Assembly (NCBI GenBank): GCA_036381595.1 | Contig: DASVCN010000002.1 | Location: forward strand, 1 to 64,000 | DNA length: 64,000 bases | Origin: Trueperaceae bacterium | Lineage (GTDB): Bacteria; Deinococcota; Deinococci; Deinococcales; Trueperaceae | Reading direction: 5' to 3' | Shown here: piece after piece, positions 38,314 to 46,900 of the stretch | Position numbering within the stretch: position 1 is the stretch's first letter | How the letters are laid out: each line of letters begins with the position of its first letter | The notes under the pieces: model-generated | What the model saw: only the letters and a program-made list of their open reading frames with translations | Database searches by the model: none | Told to the model about the DNA's origin: nothing | Program-made: the position numbers and the translations under genes

Positions 38314-38524
38314 GGGGTCGACGGCCGTTTTTGCCGTTTCTCATGCGGATTCCGGGGCCCAAGTGAGATAACTTGCAGTTCAGCGGGAAAGTGTAGACGA
38401 GCCGTTTGGGCGTGGTGCACGCCAACCTGGGAAACCGCCCGATGGCATTGTAATCATCGTCACAGGAGCGGCCCGGAACGCCGTGAGCGCCACGGAAAGC
38501 CGACCCGGCGGGCCTTCTGAGCGC

Positions 38525-39079
38525 CTAGCGCGGCGTAGCGATGAACACCAGCCGGCCCAGATACGCCCCGAGGACGAGTGCGGGGAGTATCAGAACGAGC
38601 GGCAACGGCTCGAGCGGGAGGTCCTGGACGAGGCGAGCCACCGTCACGCCGATGGCCAGCAGCACGCCCCCCAGCACGCTCATCAGCGCAGCTCGATCGG
38701 TCCCCCGACGCATGAACCAGAGCGTAGCGAAGTAGCCGAGCATGAGGTAGAAAGCCGGGTAGACGAAAGGCTGCGCGGCCTCCTGCCAGCCGACGAGATC
38801 CTCCTCTTCGGCGGAGGTGCCCTGCAGCGTGATGAAGAAGACGGTGACTGCCGCCAGCACGCCGGAGAAGCGGCCGGGTGCACGGCCCCGCGTGGGCTTC
38901 GTCGAACCGTCCGGAGCCTTCTCGGCCCCAGTCTCCCTGGTCTGCTTCGCATCGCTCCGCTGCCGCCGGGCCTGTCGCATCTGGCTGACCTTGGCCTTGC
39001 GCTCCTCGCGTCGCCGCGTTTTCTCCTTCTGCTGCTTCTTGTCCTGCTTCTCCTGAGCCCGGCGGAACTGTCTGTTCAT
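38525..39079 (-). CDS. Uncharacterised four-helix membrane protein with basic N terminus
   Basis: 184 residues from the ATG at 39079, chosen because TATGCT (39086-39091) lies 6 bases upstream. The first ~70 residues are strongly charged (Lys, Arg, Gln, Glu; likely helical, coiled-coil or RNA/ribosome-binding in character). Four membrane segments follow (~72-90, ~103-122, ~130-150, ~160-180). I do not recognise a family. The frame is open further upstream but overlaps the region before mgtE. It is divergent from mgtE. Confidence 0.72.
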   Translation of the reverse strand: MNRQFRRAQEKQDKKQQKEKTRRREERKAKVSQMRQARRQRSDAKQTRETGAEKAPDGSTKPTRGRAPGRFSGVLAAVTVFFITLQGTSAEEEDLVGWQEAAQPFVYPAFYLMLGYFATLWFMRRGTDRAALMSVLGGVLLAIGVTVARLVQDLPLEPLPLVLILPALVLGAYLGRLVFIATPR

Positions 39080-39244
39080 TCGGACAGCATAGGCTCTGCC
39101 GCACGATGAGCCAAGGAGTGGCTCCTCTGCGCCGGGCGGCTCAGGAGCGGACCGACGAATCGACGAAGGAGCGCGTCGATCTCGCGGTAGCATTGCCGAT
39201 GCACGGTCGAACACGGCGATTCTGGCGATCTGGAGGCAAGGGGC

Positions 39245-40636
39245 ATGGTCGAAACCGGCTTTCGCGAGGAGGAGGTGAGCCGCCTCCGGGAACTCATTGG
39301 AGAGCGGCGCTTCTTCGAGATCCGGCGGCGCCTGGAGGCGCTCGACCCACCGAGCCTCGCCGATCTGCTCCTGGCACTGGGCCACGAGAATCAGGCGGTG
39401 GTGTTCAGGCTCCTGCCCAAGAGTGTCGCCACTCTCGCCTTCGAGCACCTGCCGTTCGACGCGCAGGAGGCTCTGCTCAAGGCATTGGGCGACCACGACG
39501 TGGCCTCGATCCTCGACGACATGTCGCCGGACGACCGCACCGCTCTGCTCGAGGAGTTGCCGGGCAAGGTGACGAAGCGGCTGCTCAACCTGCTCTCACC
39601 CGAAGAAAGGCTGGTGGCGACGCAGCTGCTGGGCTATCCGGAGGAGAGCATCGGGCGGCTCATGACGCCCGACTGGGTGGCGGTCAAGCCGCAATGGAAG
39701 GTTCGCGAGGCGCTGGAACACGTGCGCCACTTCGGTCGCGACAGCGAGACGCTGAACGTCGTCTACGTGGTGGCCAAGGGCGGCAAGCTCATCGACGACC
39801 TGCGCATGCGCGAACTCCTGTTGACCGACCCCGAAGTCCTGATCGAGGACCTGATGGACCGGCAGTTCGTAGCGCTCAACGCCAGCGACGACCAGGAGGA
39901 GGCGGTGGCCGTCTTCCGCCGCTTCGACCGAACCGCTCTGCCCGTGGTCGACAGCGAAGGGATCCTGGTCGGGATAGTGACCGTGGACGATGTCCTGGAC
40001 GTCGCCGAGGCCGAGGCCACCGAGGACTTCCACAAATTGGGCGGCTCCGAAGCGCTCGACGAGCCCTATCTCACCATCCGGCTGGGCAAGCTCATCCGCA
40101 AACGGTCGCTGTGGCTGATCCTCCTCTTCTTCGGGCAGATGCTCACCGCCAACGCGATGGGCTACTTCCAGGCCGAGATCTCCCAAGCGCTGGTCCTGAC
40201 CTTCTTCCTGCCTCTCATCATCTCGAGCGGCGGGAACAGCGGCTCGCAGGCGGCTACTCTCACCATCCGCGCGTTGGCCGTGGGCGAGGTGCGACTCGAG
40301 GACTGGTGGCGAGTGATGCGGCGCGAGCTCGCCTCGGGCCTGGCGCTGGGCGGGATCATGGGCGCCCTGGGTTTCCTCAGGGTGGCCGTGGGCGACTGGC
40401 TCGGTGAGGAGTACGGCGGTGCCTGGCACTACATGGGCATAACGATCTTCCTGTCGCTCCTGGGCGTCGTCATCTGGGGAACTCTAGTGGGCGGCCTGCT
40501 CCCGCTCTTCCTCAAGCGCGTAGGGGTAGACCCTGCTACCTCCTCGACGCCGTTCGTGGCCACGCTCGTCGACGTCACCGGCATCGTCATCTATTTCACG
40601 ATCGCCGCTTCGGTGTTGCGCGGCGTTCTGCTGTAG
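39245..40636 (+). CDS. mgtE: Magnesium channel/transporter MgtE
   Basis: 463 residues. Domains: N-terminal superhelical domain (~1-130), two CBS domains (~135-255), the plug helix and a five-helix membrane domain (~280-463) with the FLPLIISSGGNSGSQAATL segment and the pore motif VDPATSSTPFVATLVDVTGIVIYF. Takes up Mg2+ and is gated shut by internal Mg2+ on the N and CBS domains, as shown for the Thermus thermophilus homologue. GGAGG lies 9 bases upstream of the ATG; a TAGCAT -10-like element is at 39188. Confidence 0.96.
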   Translation: MVETGFREEEVSRLRELIGERRFFEIRRRLEALDPPSLADLLLALGHENQAVVFRLLPKSVATLAFEHLPFDAQEALLKALGDHDVASILDDMSPDDRTALLEELPGKVTKRLLNLLSPEERLVATQLLGYPEESIGRLMTPDWVAVKPQWKVREALEHVRHFGRDSETLNVVYVVAKGGKLIDDLRMRELLLTDPEVLIEDLMDRQFVALNASDDQEEAVAVFRRFDRTALPVVDSEGILVGIVTVDDVLDVAEAEATEDFHKLGGSEALDEPYLTIRLGKLIRKRSLWLILLFFGQMLTANAMGYFQAEISQALVLTFFLPLIISSGGNSGSQAATLTIRALAVGEVRLEDWWRVMRRELASGLALGGIMGALGFLRVAVGDWLGEEYGGAWHYMGITIFLSLLGVVIWGTLVGGLLPLFLKRVGVDPATSSTPFVATLVDVTGIVIYFTIAASVLRGVLL

Positions 40637-40757
40637 CCGACGCGATCTCGCCGCGCGTCTTCCGCTGGTGAGTGCCGCTTCGTCGACGCCGGCCCGGTAG
40701 CGCCCAGTCCGCGCTCAGCACGACGGCATCTGCGACCTGCGATTGCTAGACTGGCCC

Positions 40758-42203
40758 ATGGCAACCCTGGCTTCGTTCGAACGACGGTTCATGACCGATG
40801 ACTGGCATGAGACCGAGCGGACCTTCACGGTCACCAGCCCGGTCAACGAAGAACCGCTGGCGCAGGTGGCCGACTGCGGCCCCGACGACGCCCGGCAAGC
40901 GGCTTCGGTGGCGTGGGAAGCGTTCGTTTCGTGGAGGGCCACGACTGCCTTCGAACGCAGCGAGATCCTCATGCGCTGGTTCGACCTGATGATGGAGAAC
41001 AGCGAAGACCTCGCGCGCACGATGAGCCTGGAGATGGGAAAGCCGCTCCGCGAGTCGCGCGGCGAGGTGAGGTACGCGGCCGGCTTCGTGAAGTGGTACG
41101 CCGAGGAGGCCAAGCGCGCTTACGGCAGTCTGATACCGAGTCATGCCGGCGGCAAGCGTCTGCTCGCCATGAAGCAACCTGTGGGTCCTGTCTACGCCGT
41201 TACGCCCTGGAACTTCCCGGCTGCGATGATCACGCGCAAGGCAGCTCCGGCGCTCGCCGCAGGTTGTACGATGATAGTCAAGCCGGCCGAGCAGACGCCC
41301 CTCTCGGCGCTCATGCTCGCCGATCTGTGGCAGCAGGCGGGCGGCCCCGCCGGCACGCTCCAGGTGCTCCCGGCCCTCGACCCGGTGCCGATCTCGGACG
41401 CGCTCCTCGAGGATCCGCGCATCCGCAAGGTGACCTTCACCGGTTCGACAGAGGTAGGCAAGATCCTCTACCGGAAGTCGGCCGACACGGTGAAGAAGAT
41501 CTCGCTCGAGCTGGGGGGCCACGCACCCTACCTGGTATTCGCGGATGCCGAACTCGAAAAGGCGGTCGCAGAGGTGGTCGCCTGCAAGTTCCGCAATGCC
41601 GGCCAGACCTGCGTCTGCACCAATCGCGTGTACGTCGAAGAAGCGATCTTCGATGATTTCACCGAACGCTACGTGCGGGCGGTCGAGGCGCTGCAGGTGG
41701 GCGATCCGTTGAGCGAGTCCACGGACGTGGGGCCGCTGGTCGACCGCCAGGGATTGGAGAAGGTCGTCGCTCACGTCGAGGATGCCGTATCGAAGGGCGC
41801 GCAGGTGGTGCTGGGCGGCTCACCGGGCGAAGGCCTCTTCTTCCAGCCGACCGTACTCACCGGTGTCAACTCCGACATGAGGCTCATGCACGAGGAGACG
41901 TTCGGACCGGTCGCACCGCTGCTCTCGTTCGGTAGCGAGACGGAAGTGATCTCGAGGGCGAACGACACCCCCTACGGGCTGGCCGCCTACGTCTACACCA
42001 ACGACCTCTCCCGCGCCTGGCGCGTGTCCGAGGCGCTCGACTACGGGATCGTGGGCGTCAACGACGGTGTTCCATCGGCGCCTCACACCCCGTTCGGCGG
42101 GTTCAAGCAGTCGGGACTCGGGCGCGAAGGCGGTCCCTGGGGGATCGACGAGTACCTCGAGATCAAGTACGTCTCGATGGGTCTTCCCGGCCAGCTTGGC
42201 TGA
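40758..42203 (+). CDS. gabD: Succinate-semialdehyde dehydrogenase (aldehyde dehydrogenase family)
   Basis: 481 residues. Oxidises an aldehyde, probably succinate semialdehyde, with NAD(P)+. Catalytic Cys285 (AGQTCVCTNRVYV) and Glu251 (LELGGHAPYLVF), the PWNFPAAMITRKAAPALAAGCTMIVKPAEQTPLSA segment and GVNDGVPSAPHTPFGGFKQSGLGREGG are of GabD type. The ATG at 40758 has TAGACT (40747-40752) 5 bases upstream and is preferred over an in-frame ATG five codons earlier. No aminotransferase (gabT) lies nearby, so the true substrate may differ. Confidence 0.9.
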   Translation: MATLASFERRFMTDDWHETERTFTVTSPVNEEPLAQVADCGPDDARQAASVAWEAFVSWRATTAFERSEILMRWFDLMMENSEDLARTMSLEMGKPLRESRGEVRYAAGFVKWYAEEAKRAYGSLIPSHAGGKRLLAMKQPVGPVYAVTPWNFPAAMITRKAAPALAAGCTMIVKPAEQTPLSALMLADLWQQAGGPAGTLQVLPALDPVPISDALLEDPRIRKVTFTGSTEVGKILYRKSADTVKKISLELGGHAPYLVFADAELEKAVAEVVACKFRNAGQTCVCTNRVYVEEAIFDDFTERYVRAVEALQVGDPLSESTDVGPLVDRQGLEKVVAHVEDAVSKGAQVVLGGSPGEGLFFQPTVLTGVNSDMRLMHEETFGPVAPLLSFGSETEVISRANDTPYGLAAYVYTNDLSRAWRVSEALDYGIVGVNDGVPSAPHTPFGGFKQSGLGREGGPWGIDEYLEIKYVSMGLPGQLG

Positions 42204-42561
42204 GGACGAAGCGGCGCATCCAGCCGAGCGACTGATCGACGACCTCCTCGGAGCTTTTTCGAGTTCGCGTCGGGAGGCGGCCCAGTTCCTGTGGGCTAAC
42301 GGAGCGGCCAAATTGAGGCGCAGCGCGGGTGGTACCGAACATCTCGAGCGCCTGCTGGGCAACGAGCTCTTCTCGCCGCTGATCGACTCGCGCGGGACGG
42401 AACGGGGACCATTGGAGCGGATCGGCGATTCCGCTAGGCAAGTGCTGACGGTTGCCGCCCTCGACGGCGGACGCGCCCGCTTCCTGGTCTCGCTCAAGCG
42501 CTCGAACTCCGCCGGAGACGGTGAGCGCTGGCTCATCACCGGACTCGAGCGGGAGTGGTAG
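42196..42561 (+). CDS. Uncharacterised protein, DUF4864-like
   Basis: 121 residues from the TTG at 42196, the only usual start in the frame; it overlaps the end of gabD by 8 bases. The protein starts with LAEDEAAHPAERLIDDLLGAFSSSRREAAQFLWANGAAKLRRSAG and ends VSLKRSNSAGDGERWLITGLEREW. The layout (helix pair, then strands ending in a W-x-I-T/S-G motif) resembles DUF4864 or other cystatin-like/NTF2-like small domains. No signal peptide. Function unknown; likely translated with gabD. Confidence 0.55.
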   Translation: MAEDEAAHPAERLIDDLLGAFSSSRREAAQFLWANGAAKLRRSAGGTEHLERLLGNELFSPLIDSRGTERGPLERIGDSARQVLTVAALDGGRARFLVSLKRSNSAGDGERWLITGLEREW

Positions 42562-42631
42562 CTGTTACGCTGGCTCGGGCCCGGGGCGAACGAGCGACCT
42601 CGCCCTATCGGACCTCGAGACTCGTTCGAAC

Positions 42632-43141
42632 CTAGCGAATCTGGGGCGCTCTCACCCGGACCGGCAGTTCGATCTCCAGGGCTTCACCGTCCCGCGAGTC
42701 GAGTTCGGCCCTCACGGTCGACTCACCCAGATCCGCATCGGCGGGAACGTACAGCCGCAGTACCGGCGAAATCCGCAGGGTCACCTCCCCGGTGTCCCGG
42801 CCGTAGCGCGTCTCGATCGTCCGGTAGGCCCTGATGTCGACGAGCTCGAGCTCCCAGCCGGCCGGAACTATCACATCGGTGAGGGCGAAGCGGGTGCTCA
42901 TATTGGCACTCTCCTCGTCCACGCCTTCCGGGATCCAGAAAGCTCCGGCTATGTCGCTGCGCCTGAGCCCGAAATCCTCCAGCGTGTAGTCGAGCCGCAG
43001 GAACTTCTCGCTCCCCTGCTCCATCACGACCTGCTGTGCGTTCTCTGCCAGAATCGGATCACCGGCGCTGCCCCCGCGGATCGACGGGGCACAGGCGGAC
43101 AATGCCGACAGCAGACACAAGATCACCACTCTTCTCTTCAT
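42632..43141 (-). CDS. Uncharacterised lipoprotein
   Basis: 169 residues. A lipoprotein signal peptide with LSAC puts the lipidated Cys at residue 17. The rest looks like beta-rich secreted sequence (WELELVDIRAYRTIETRYGRDTGEVTLRISPVLRLYVPADADLGESTVRAEL) with no catalytic motif that I recognise; the C-terminal half resembles an Ig-like/fibronectin-type fold. GGAGG lies 5 bases upstream of the ATG. Convergent with the gene before it, divergent from the amidase. Confidence 0.78.
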   Translation of the reverse strand: MKRRVVILCLLSALSACAPSIRGGSAGDPILAENAQQVVMEQGSEKFLRLDYTLEDFGLRRSDIAGAFWIPEGVDEESANMSTRFALTDVIVPAGWELELVDIRAYRTIETRYGRDTGEVTLRISPVLRLYVPADADLGESTVRAELDSRDGEALEIELPVRVRAPQIR

Positions 43142-43239
43142 CCACTCCTCCGTTCGGCCGATCTCCGCTCAAGGATGACATTTCCAGGCGGGAGTGCCGG
43201 GCTGGCTCGGCGGTCGTTGCCGCGGGTCAGAATGGCTCC

Positions 43240-44859
43240 ATGGACGACACGACAGGGGGCGAGGAGCCTCGCATCACGGTCGAAGACGTCAGCGCGTTCG
43301 AGAAGCTAGCTGGCATCTCGTTCACCGAGGCTGAACGGTGGCTGCTGCTGCCCCGGGCTCTGGAACAGCTACGGGGATTCGACCAGGCCCGCAGGGTAGG
43401 GCTCGACAACAGCGTCGCCCCGGCCCTCTACTTCGACCCGCGCCCGCCAGCTCCCCCGCTCGACCCGATCCCGCCCGCACTCCCGGGCGGGCCCGGGCTC
43501 GACTCGGTAGGGGCGGAGGACCTGCCGTTCCTGTCGGTCAGCGAACTCGCGCGGTTGCTGCGTTCGGGGTCGCTGACCTCTCTCGAGCTGACCCGCCTCT
43601 GCCTCGAGCGCCTCGAGCGCTTCGGGCCCAAGCTCCGCTGTCTGGTCACGCTCACCAGCGACTTGGCGCTCGAGGCGGCGACCAGGGCGGATGAGGAGCT
43701 GGCAGCCGGGATAGATCGTGGCGCCTTGCACGGCATCCCGTACGGAGCCAAGGACCTCCTGGCTGTCCCCGGCTACCCCACCACCTGGGGCGCCTCGCCC
43801 TACCGGGACCAGCGCTTCGAGGAGGCCGCCAGCGTGGTGGAGCGACTCGAACGTGCCGGAGCCGTGCTGGTCGCCAAGCTCTCACTTGGGGAGCTGGCGA
43901 TGGGGGACGTCTGGTTCGGTGGGATGACGCTGAGCCCGTGGGACCCCGGGAACGGATCGTCGGGGTCATCTGCCGGATCGGCGGCGGCCGTCGCGGCCGG
44001 TCTGGTTCCGTTCGCGATCGGCTCCGAAACGATGGGCTCGATAATCAGCCCGTCGATCCGCTGCGGCGTCGTGGGGTTGCGGCCCAGCGCCAACAGGGTC
44101 TCCCGCTATGGAGCCATGGCTCTGGCATGGAGCCTTGACAAGCTTGGTCCGCTAGCCCGAACGGCAGAGGATTGCGCCCTGGTACTGCAGGCCATCGCCG
44201 GGCCTGACGGCAAGGACGCGAGCGTCGTCGACTTCGGATTCGAGTGGGACGGCAGGGCCTCCGCCCGCGACCTGAAGGTGGGCTACGTAGAGAAGGCGTT
44301 CGGGAACGAGGGTCCGGCAGGGGACCGTCGTCAGAGGATTCTCGAGGGGCTCGAATCCCGAGGGATCGAACTCGTCCCGATAGAGCTGCCCGACTTCGGA
44401 GCGGAACCGATCATGACGGTGTTGATGGTAGAGGCGGCGGCCGCTTTCGACGCGCTCACCCGGAGGGGCGGCGATGACCACCTCGCGCAGCAGGGGCAAG
44501 GCTCGTGGCCCAATCTCTTCCGGGCGGCGCGACTCGTTCCGGCGGTCGAATACGTCCAGGCGAACCGGCTGCGCAGCATAGCGGTGAAAGCGATGTCCGC
44601 GCTCTTCGAAGGGATCGACGCCTACCTGTGCCCGTCCGGCTTCTACGCCAACCTCTTCCTCACCAACGCCACTGGCAATCCTTCGGTGTCGGTGCCGCTC
44701 GGGCTCGACGAGAGGGGTGTACCGGTCCAGGAAAGCATGACGGTCAGCGGCGGTCTTTACGCCGAACAGGAGACGTTGACGCTGGCGAGGGAGGTCGAGA
44801 ACCTGGTGGTGGCGGAAGAAGGAGGACGCCTCCGGCCCGATCTCACTCGCCTCCCCTAG
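43240..44859 (+). CDS. Amidase-signature family hydrolase
   Basis: 539 residues from the ATG at 43240; the frame extends upstream into the lipoprotein gene. The Ser-cisSer-Lys triad is visible: Lys171 in YGAKDLL, the cis-Ser in GSSGSSAGSAAAVAAG (~245), and nucleophile Ser267 in GSETMGSIISP. The last motif differs from the common G-T-D-T-G-G-S. An N-terminal ~65-residue helical extension (FTEAERWLLLPRALEQLRGFDQARR) precedes the domain, as in a subgroup of amidases. Substrate unknown; not GatA, since no gatB/C is present. The stop overlaps the convergent DRE-TIM gene. Confidence 0.9.
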   Translation: MDDTTGGEEPRITVEDVSAFEKLAGISFTEAERWLLLPRALEQLRGFDQARRVGLDNSVAPALYFDPRPPAPPLDPIPPALPGGPGLDSVGAEDLPFLSVSELARLLRSGSLTSLELTRLCLERLERFGPKLRCLVTLTSDLALEAATRADEELAAGIDRGALHGIPYGAKDLLAVPGYPTTWGASPYRDQRFEEAASVVERLERAGAVLVAKLSLGELAMGDVWFGGMTLSPWDPGNGSSGSSAGSAAAVAAGLVPFAIGSETMGSIISPSIRCGVVGLRPSANRVSRYGAMALAWSLDKLGPLARTAEDCALVLQAIAGPDGKDASVVDFGFEWDGRASARDLKVGYVEKAFGNEGPAGDRRQRILEGLESRGIELVPIELPDFGAEPIMTVLMVEAAAAFDALTRRGGDDHLAQQGQGSWPNLFRAARLVPAVEYVQANRLRSIAVKAMSALFEGIDAYLCPSGFYANLFLTNATGNPSVSVPLGLDERGVPVQESMTVSGGLYAEQETLTLAREVENLVVAEEGGRLRPDLTRLP

Positions 44860-46172
44860 CTACCCGTGGGCGTCTCCAGCCTCTCCCTAACCAGTGGCTC
44901 CAGCTCGGGCCAGTCGATCCCCGTGGTGCGACCCTCGGCCCACTGCCGGTCGATCTGCGCCTGGATCTCTGCTATCGCCGGATCATCCTTGGCGAGATCC
45001 AGGCCCAGGTGCTGACGGATGAGGAACACCAGCCCGGCGCTGCCAGACTCCTTCGTCAGGGAGACTTCGAGGGGCCTGCCCAGGAGGCCAGGCACGTCGA
45101 ACGGGGCGTACATGCGCCAGAACTTGTTGAGCCCGTCGGCATGGACACCTGCCCGAGTCCTATGAGCGTCACTGCCGTAGAGCGGATAGTTGGCAGGGGG
45201 TTCCTGGCCCATCTCACGGTAGAGCTCGACGAGTCGGTTCAGGACCGTGAAGTCGGGCGGGCCGTTCCGGAAGTAGCCCATGCCGATGAGGTGAAGCAGC
45301 ACCCCTTCCAGTGGAGCGTTGCCGGTACGTTCGCCCTTCCCCAGTGTGGTTCCGTTTATGACCGCGCAGCCCTCGCGCACCGCTGCCAGGCAGTTGGGGA
45401 CTATCAGCCAGGTGTCGTTGTGCGGGTGGAACTCGAGGTCGGCGGACGCGAGGCCCAGCTCGCGAAGCCTCCTGAAGGTGCGCGGGATACTGCGAGGAAG
45501 GGCGACGTCGTCGTAAGGCAGTCCCAACCCCATGGTGTCGCAGACCCTGAACTTGGGGCGAAGTTCGGGTCCATAGCCCGAGGCGACCTCCAGTACCTCC
45601 TCGACGAACGGCGCCATGAACTCCATCGACGCCCTGGTTGCGTCCTCGAGGTGGAGGCGCGGCCGGATGCCGAGGTCGAGCGCCATCCGCACCGCTTCCA
45701 GGTAGGCGGCGGCCGCCGCTGAGCGCCCACCCGGCCGGAACTTGTAGAACGTGTGGTAGTCGGAGGCCGACGCCAGCATCCCCGTCTCACGCACCCCTAG
45801 TTCGCGGATGAGCTCCACGTCCCGCCTCACAGCCCGTATCCAGGTAGTCGGCTCGATGGGGGCGCCGGAGCGGTAGCGCTCGAGAGCTGCTTCCAGTGCC
45901 GCCCGGTCGGAGGGCCGGTAGGGGAAGAACTCTGCCTGTCGTATCGCCCCTGACGATCCGGTGAACTCGCAGAGGATCTCGTAGATAGCGATCGACAGTT
46001 CGGTGGAGAGTGGCAGACCGCCCTGCTGTCCATCCCTGTGGGTGGTTTCGGTCGTCCACGCCTCGGCGGGCAGGGTAGCGGGACGATCGATCCAGTCGTA
46101 GCGGGGGAACGAACCGGGCGGGAAAGCCGTCTCGAAGTAGTCGGGCTGTTCTACGTCTCGTACCTTGTTCAC
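44856..46172 (-). CDS. DRE-TIM metallolyase (isopropylmalate/homocitrate synthase-like)
   Basis: 438 residues. The HMGL-like barrel is shown by TTETTHRDGQQGG near residue 40 (counterpart of DTTLRDGEQ) and the metal-binding HPHNDTWL near 260, plus NGTTLGKGERTGNAPLEG. It should condense acetyl-CoA or another acyl-CoA with a 2-oxo acid, but the sequence is far from standard LeuA, homocitrate or citramalate synthases and lacks the LeuA regulatory domain. The GntR regulator gene ends 28 bases upstream, so the two form an operon. Its substrate cannot be inferred. Confidence 0.82.
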   Translation of the reverse strand: MNKVRDVEQPDYFETAFPPGSFPRYDWIDRPATLPAEAWTTETTHRDGQQGGLPLSTELSIAIYEILCEFTGSSGAIRQAEFFPYRPSDRAALEAALERYRSGAPIEPTTWIRAVRRDVELIRELGVRETGMLASASDYHTFYKFRPGGRSAAAAAYLEAVRMALDLGIRPRLHLEDATRASMEFMAPFVEEVLEVASGYGPELRPKFRVCDTMGLGLPYDDVALPRSIPRTFRRLRELGLASADLEFHPHNDTWLIVPNCLAAVREGCAVINGTTLGKGERTGNAPLEGVLLHLIGMGYFRNGPPDFTVLNRLVELYREMGQEPPANYPLYGSDAHRTRAGVHADGLNKFWRMYAPFDVPGLLGRPLEVSLTKESGSAGLVFLIRQHLGLDLAKDDPAIAEIQAQIDRQWAEGRTTGIDWPELEPLVRERLETPTGS

Positions 46173-46200
46173 TTCCGTCTCCTCGCTGCTCGCTTCCGGC

Positions 46201-46821
46201 TCAGTCCGCGCCCGCCGGGAACTCGGGTCCGTACCGAAGGTAGGTGGGGAGGGGCGCTGACTCCGGCCTGCCGCCTAGACCCGAGGTGAGCTGCGGGTCG
46301 ATGACGGTCAGGTGATAGTCGATGCTGTCGTAGCTCAGGGGGGTGAGGGGCATGCAGAGGAACCCGTCCCCCAGGACGGCCTCGGTCTTCGCGGCCAGCC
46401 TCCGGGCCTGTAGTTCGGTCGCGGCCAGCACGGCGACACTGAGCTTGGGCTTCCGGCTTACCAGAGCGCTCTGAGCGGCAACCGCCCTCAACAGGTCGCT
46501 TGTGCTGAGGCCGGCCGCGCTCGCGCGTTTGGCCGCCTCGGCCGCCAGCCGGCCGGCGAGTATGCCTGCCGGGTCACGAGGCGGCGACTGCGCCACTCGC
46601 GTCCCGGCCCTCTTTCGCTGGTGCAGGTAGCCTTCGTTCTCGAGCGTCCGGTAGGCGCTGGCGACGGTGTTAGGGTTCACGGCCAAGTCCGATGCCATAG
46701 TTTTTATAGTCGGCAGAGGATCGCCGGGCCGGAGTTCACCGGTATCGACCAGTAGCCGAAGCTGTGCCGTCAGCTGCTCATGGAGGGGCAACGGGGAATG
46801 GCGGTCGAGATCCAGGTCCAT
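46201..46821 (-). CDS. GntR-family regulator, YtrA-like
   Basis: 206 residues. N-terminal winged helix (~5-75; PLHEQLTAQLRLLVDTGELRPGDPLPTIKTMASDLAVNPNTVASAYRTLENEGYL) is the GntR type; the C-terminal ~110 residues do not match FCD, UTRA or aminotransferase-like domains and may be a ligand-binding module (KLSVAVLAATELQARRLAAK...SIDYHLTVIDP). It likely controls itself and the DRE-TIM gene. The start region carries a tandem repeat that may be its operator. Confidence 0.88.
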   Translation of the reverse strand: MDLDLDRHSPLPLHEQLTAQLRLLVDTGELRPGDPLPTIKTMASDLAVNPNTVASAYRTLENEGYLHQRKRAGTRVAQSPPRDPAGILAGRLAAEAAKRASAAGLSTSDLLRAVAAQSALVSRKPKLSVAVLAATELQARRLAAKTEAVLGDGFLCMPLTPLSYDSIDYHLTVIDPQLTSGLGGRPESAPLPTYLRYGPEFPAGAD

Positions 46822-46828
46822 GTCTCTA

Positions 46829-46858
46829 TTTTTGCTAGTTCGCTAGTTATTAGTCAAG
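46829..46858 (-). promoter_or_regulatory. Candidate GntR promoter and operator
   Basis: On the minus strand TTGACT is followed by AATAACTAGCGAACTAGC and AAAAATAG, then the ATG. AACTAGC occurs twice in tandem, 8 bases apart, in the spacer region, so a regulator bound here would block the promoter. The -10 (AAAAAT) is weak. The stretch is distinctly AT-richer than its surroundings. Confidence 0.4.
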
Positions 46859-46888
46859 TTAACGGTGCGGCATCACGACGCCGACTGC

Positions 46889-46894
46889 TACGAT
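46889..46894 (+). promoter_or_regulatory. -10 element setting the start of the monooxygenase gene
   Basis: TACGAT six bases before the GTG at 46901, matching the TAnnnT(N5-8)start layout of the other leaderless genes in this window. The identical hexamer precedes the MetF-like gene (12024) and the alx riboswitch transcript (37010). Confidence 0.6.
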
Positions 46895-46900
46895 CGGCCC

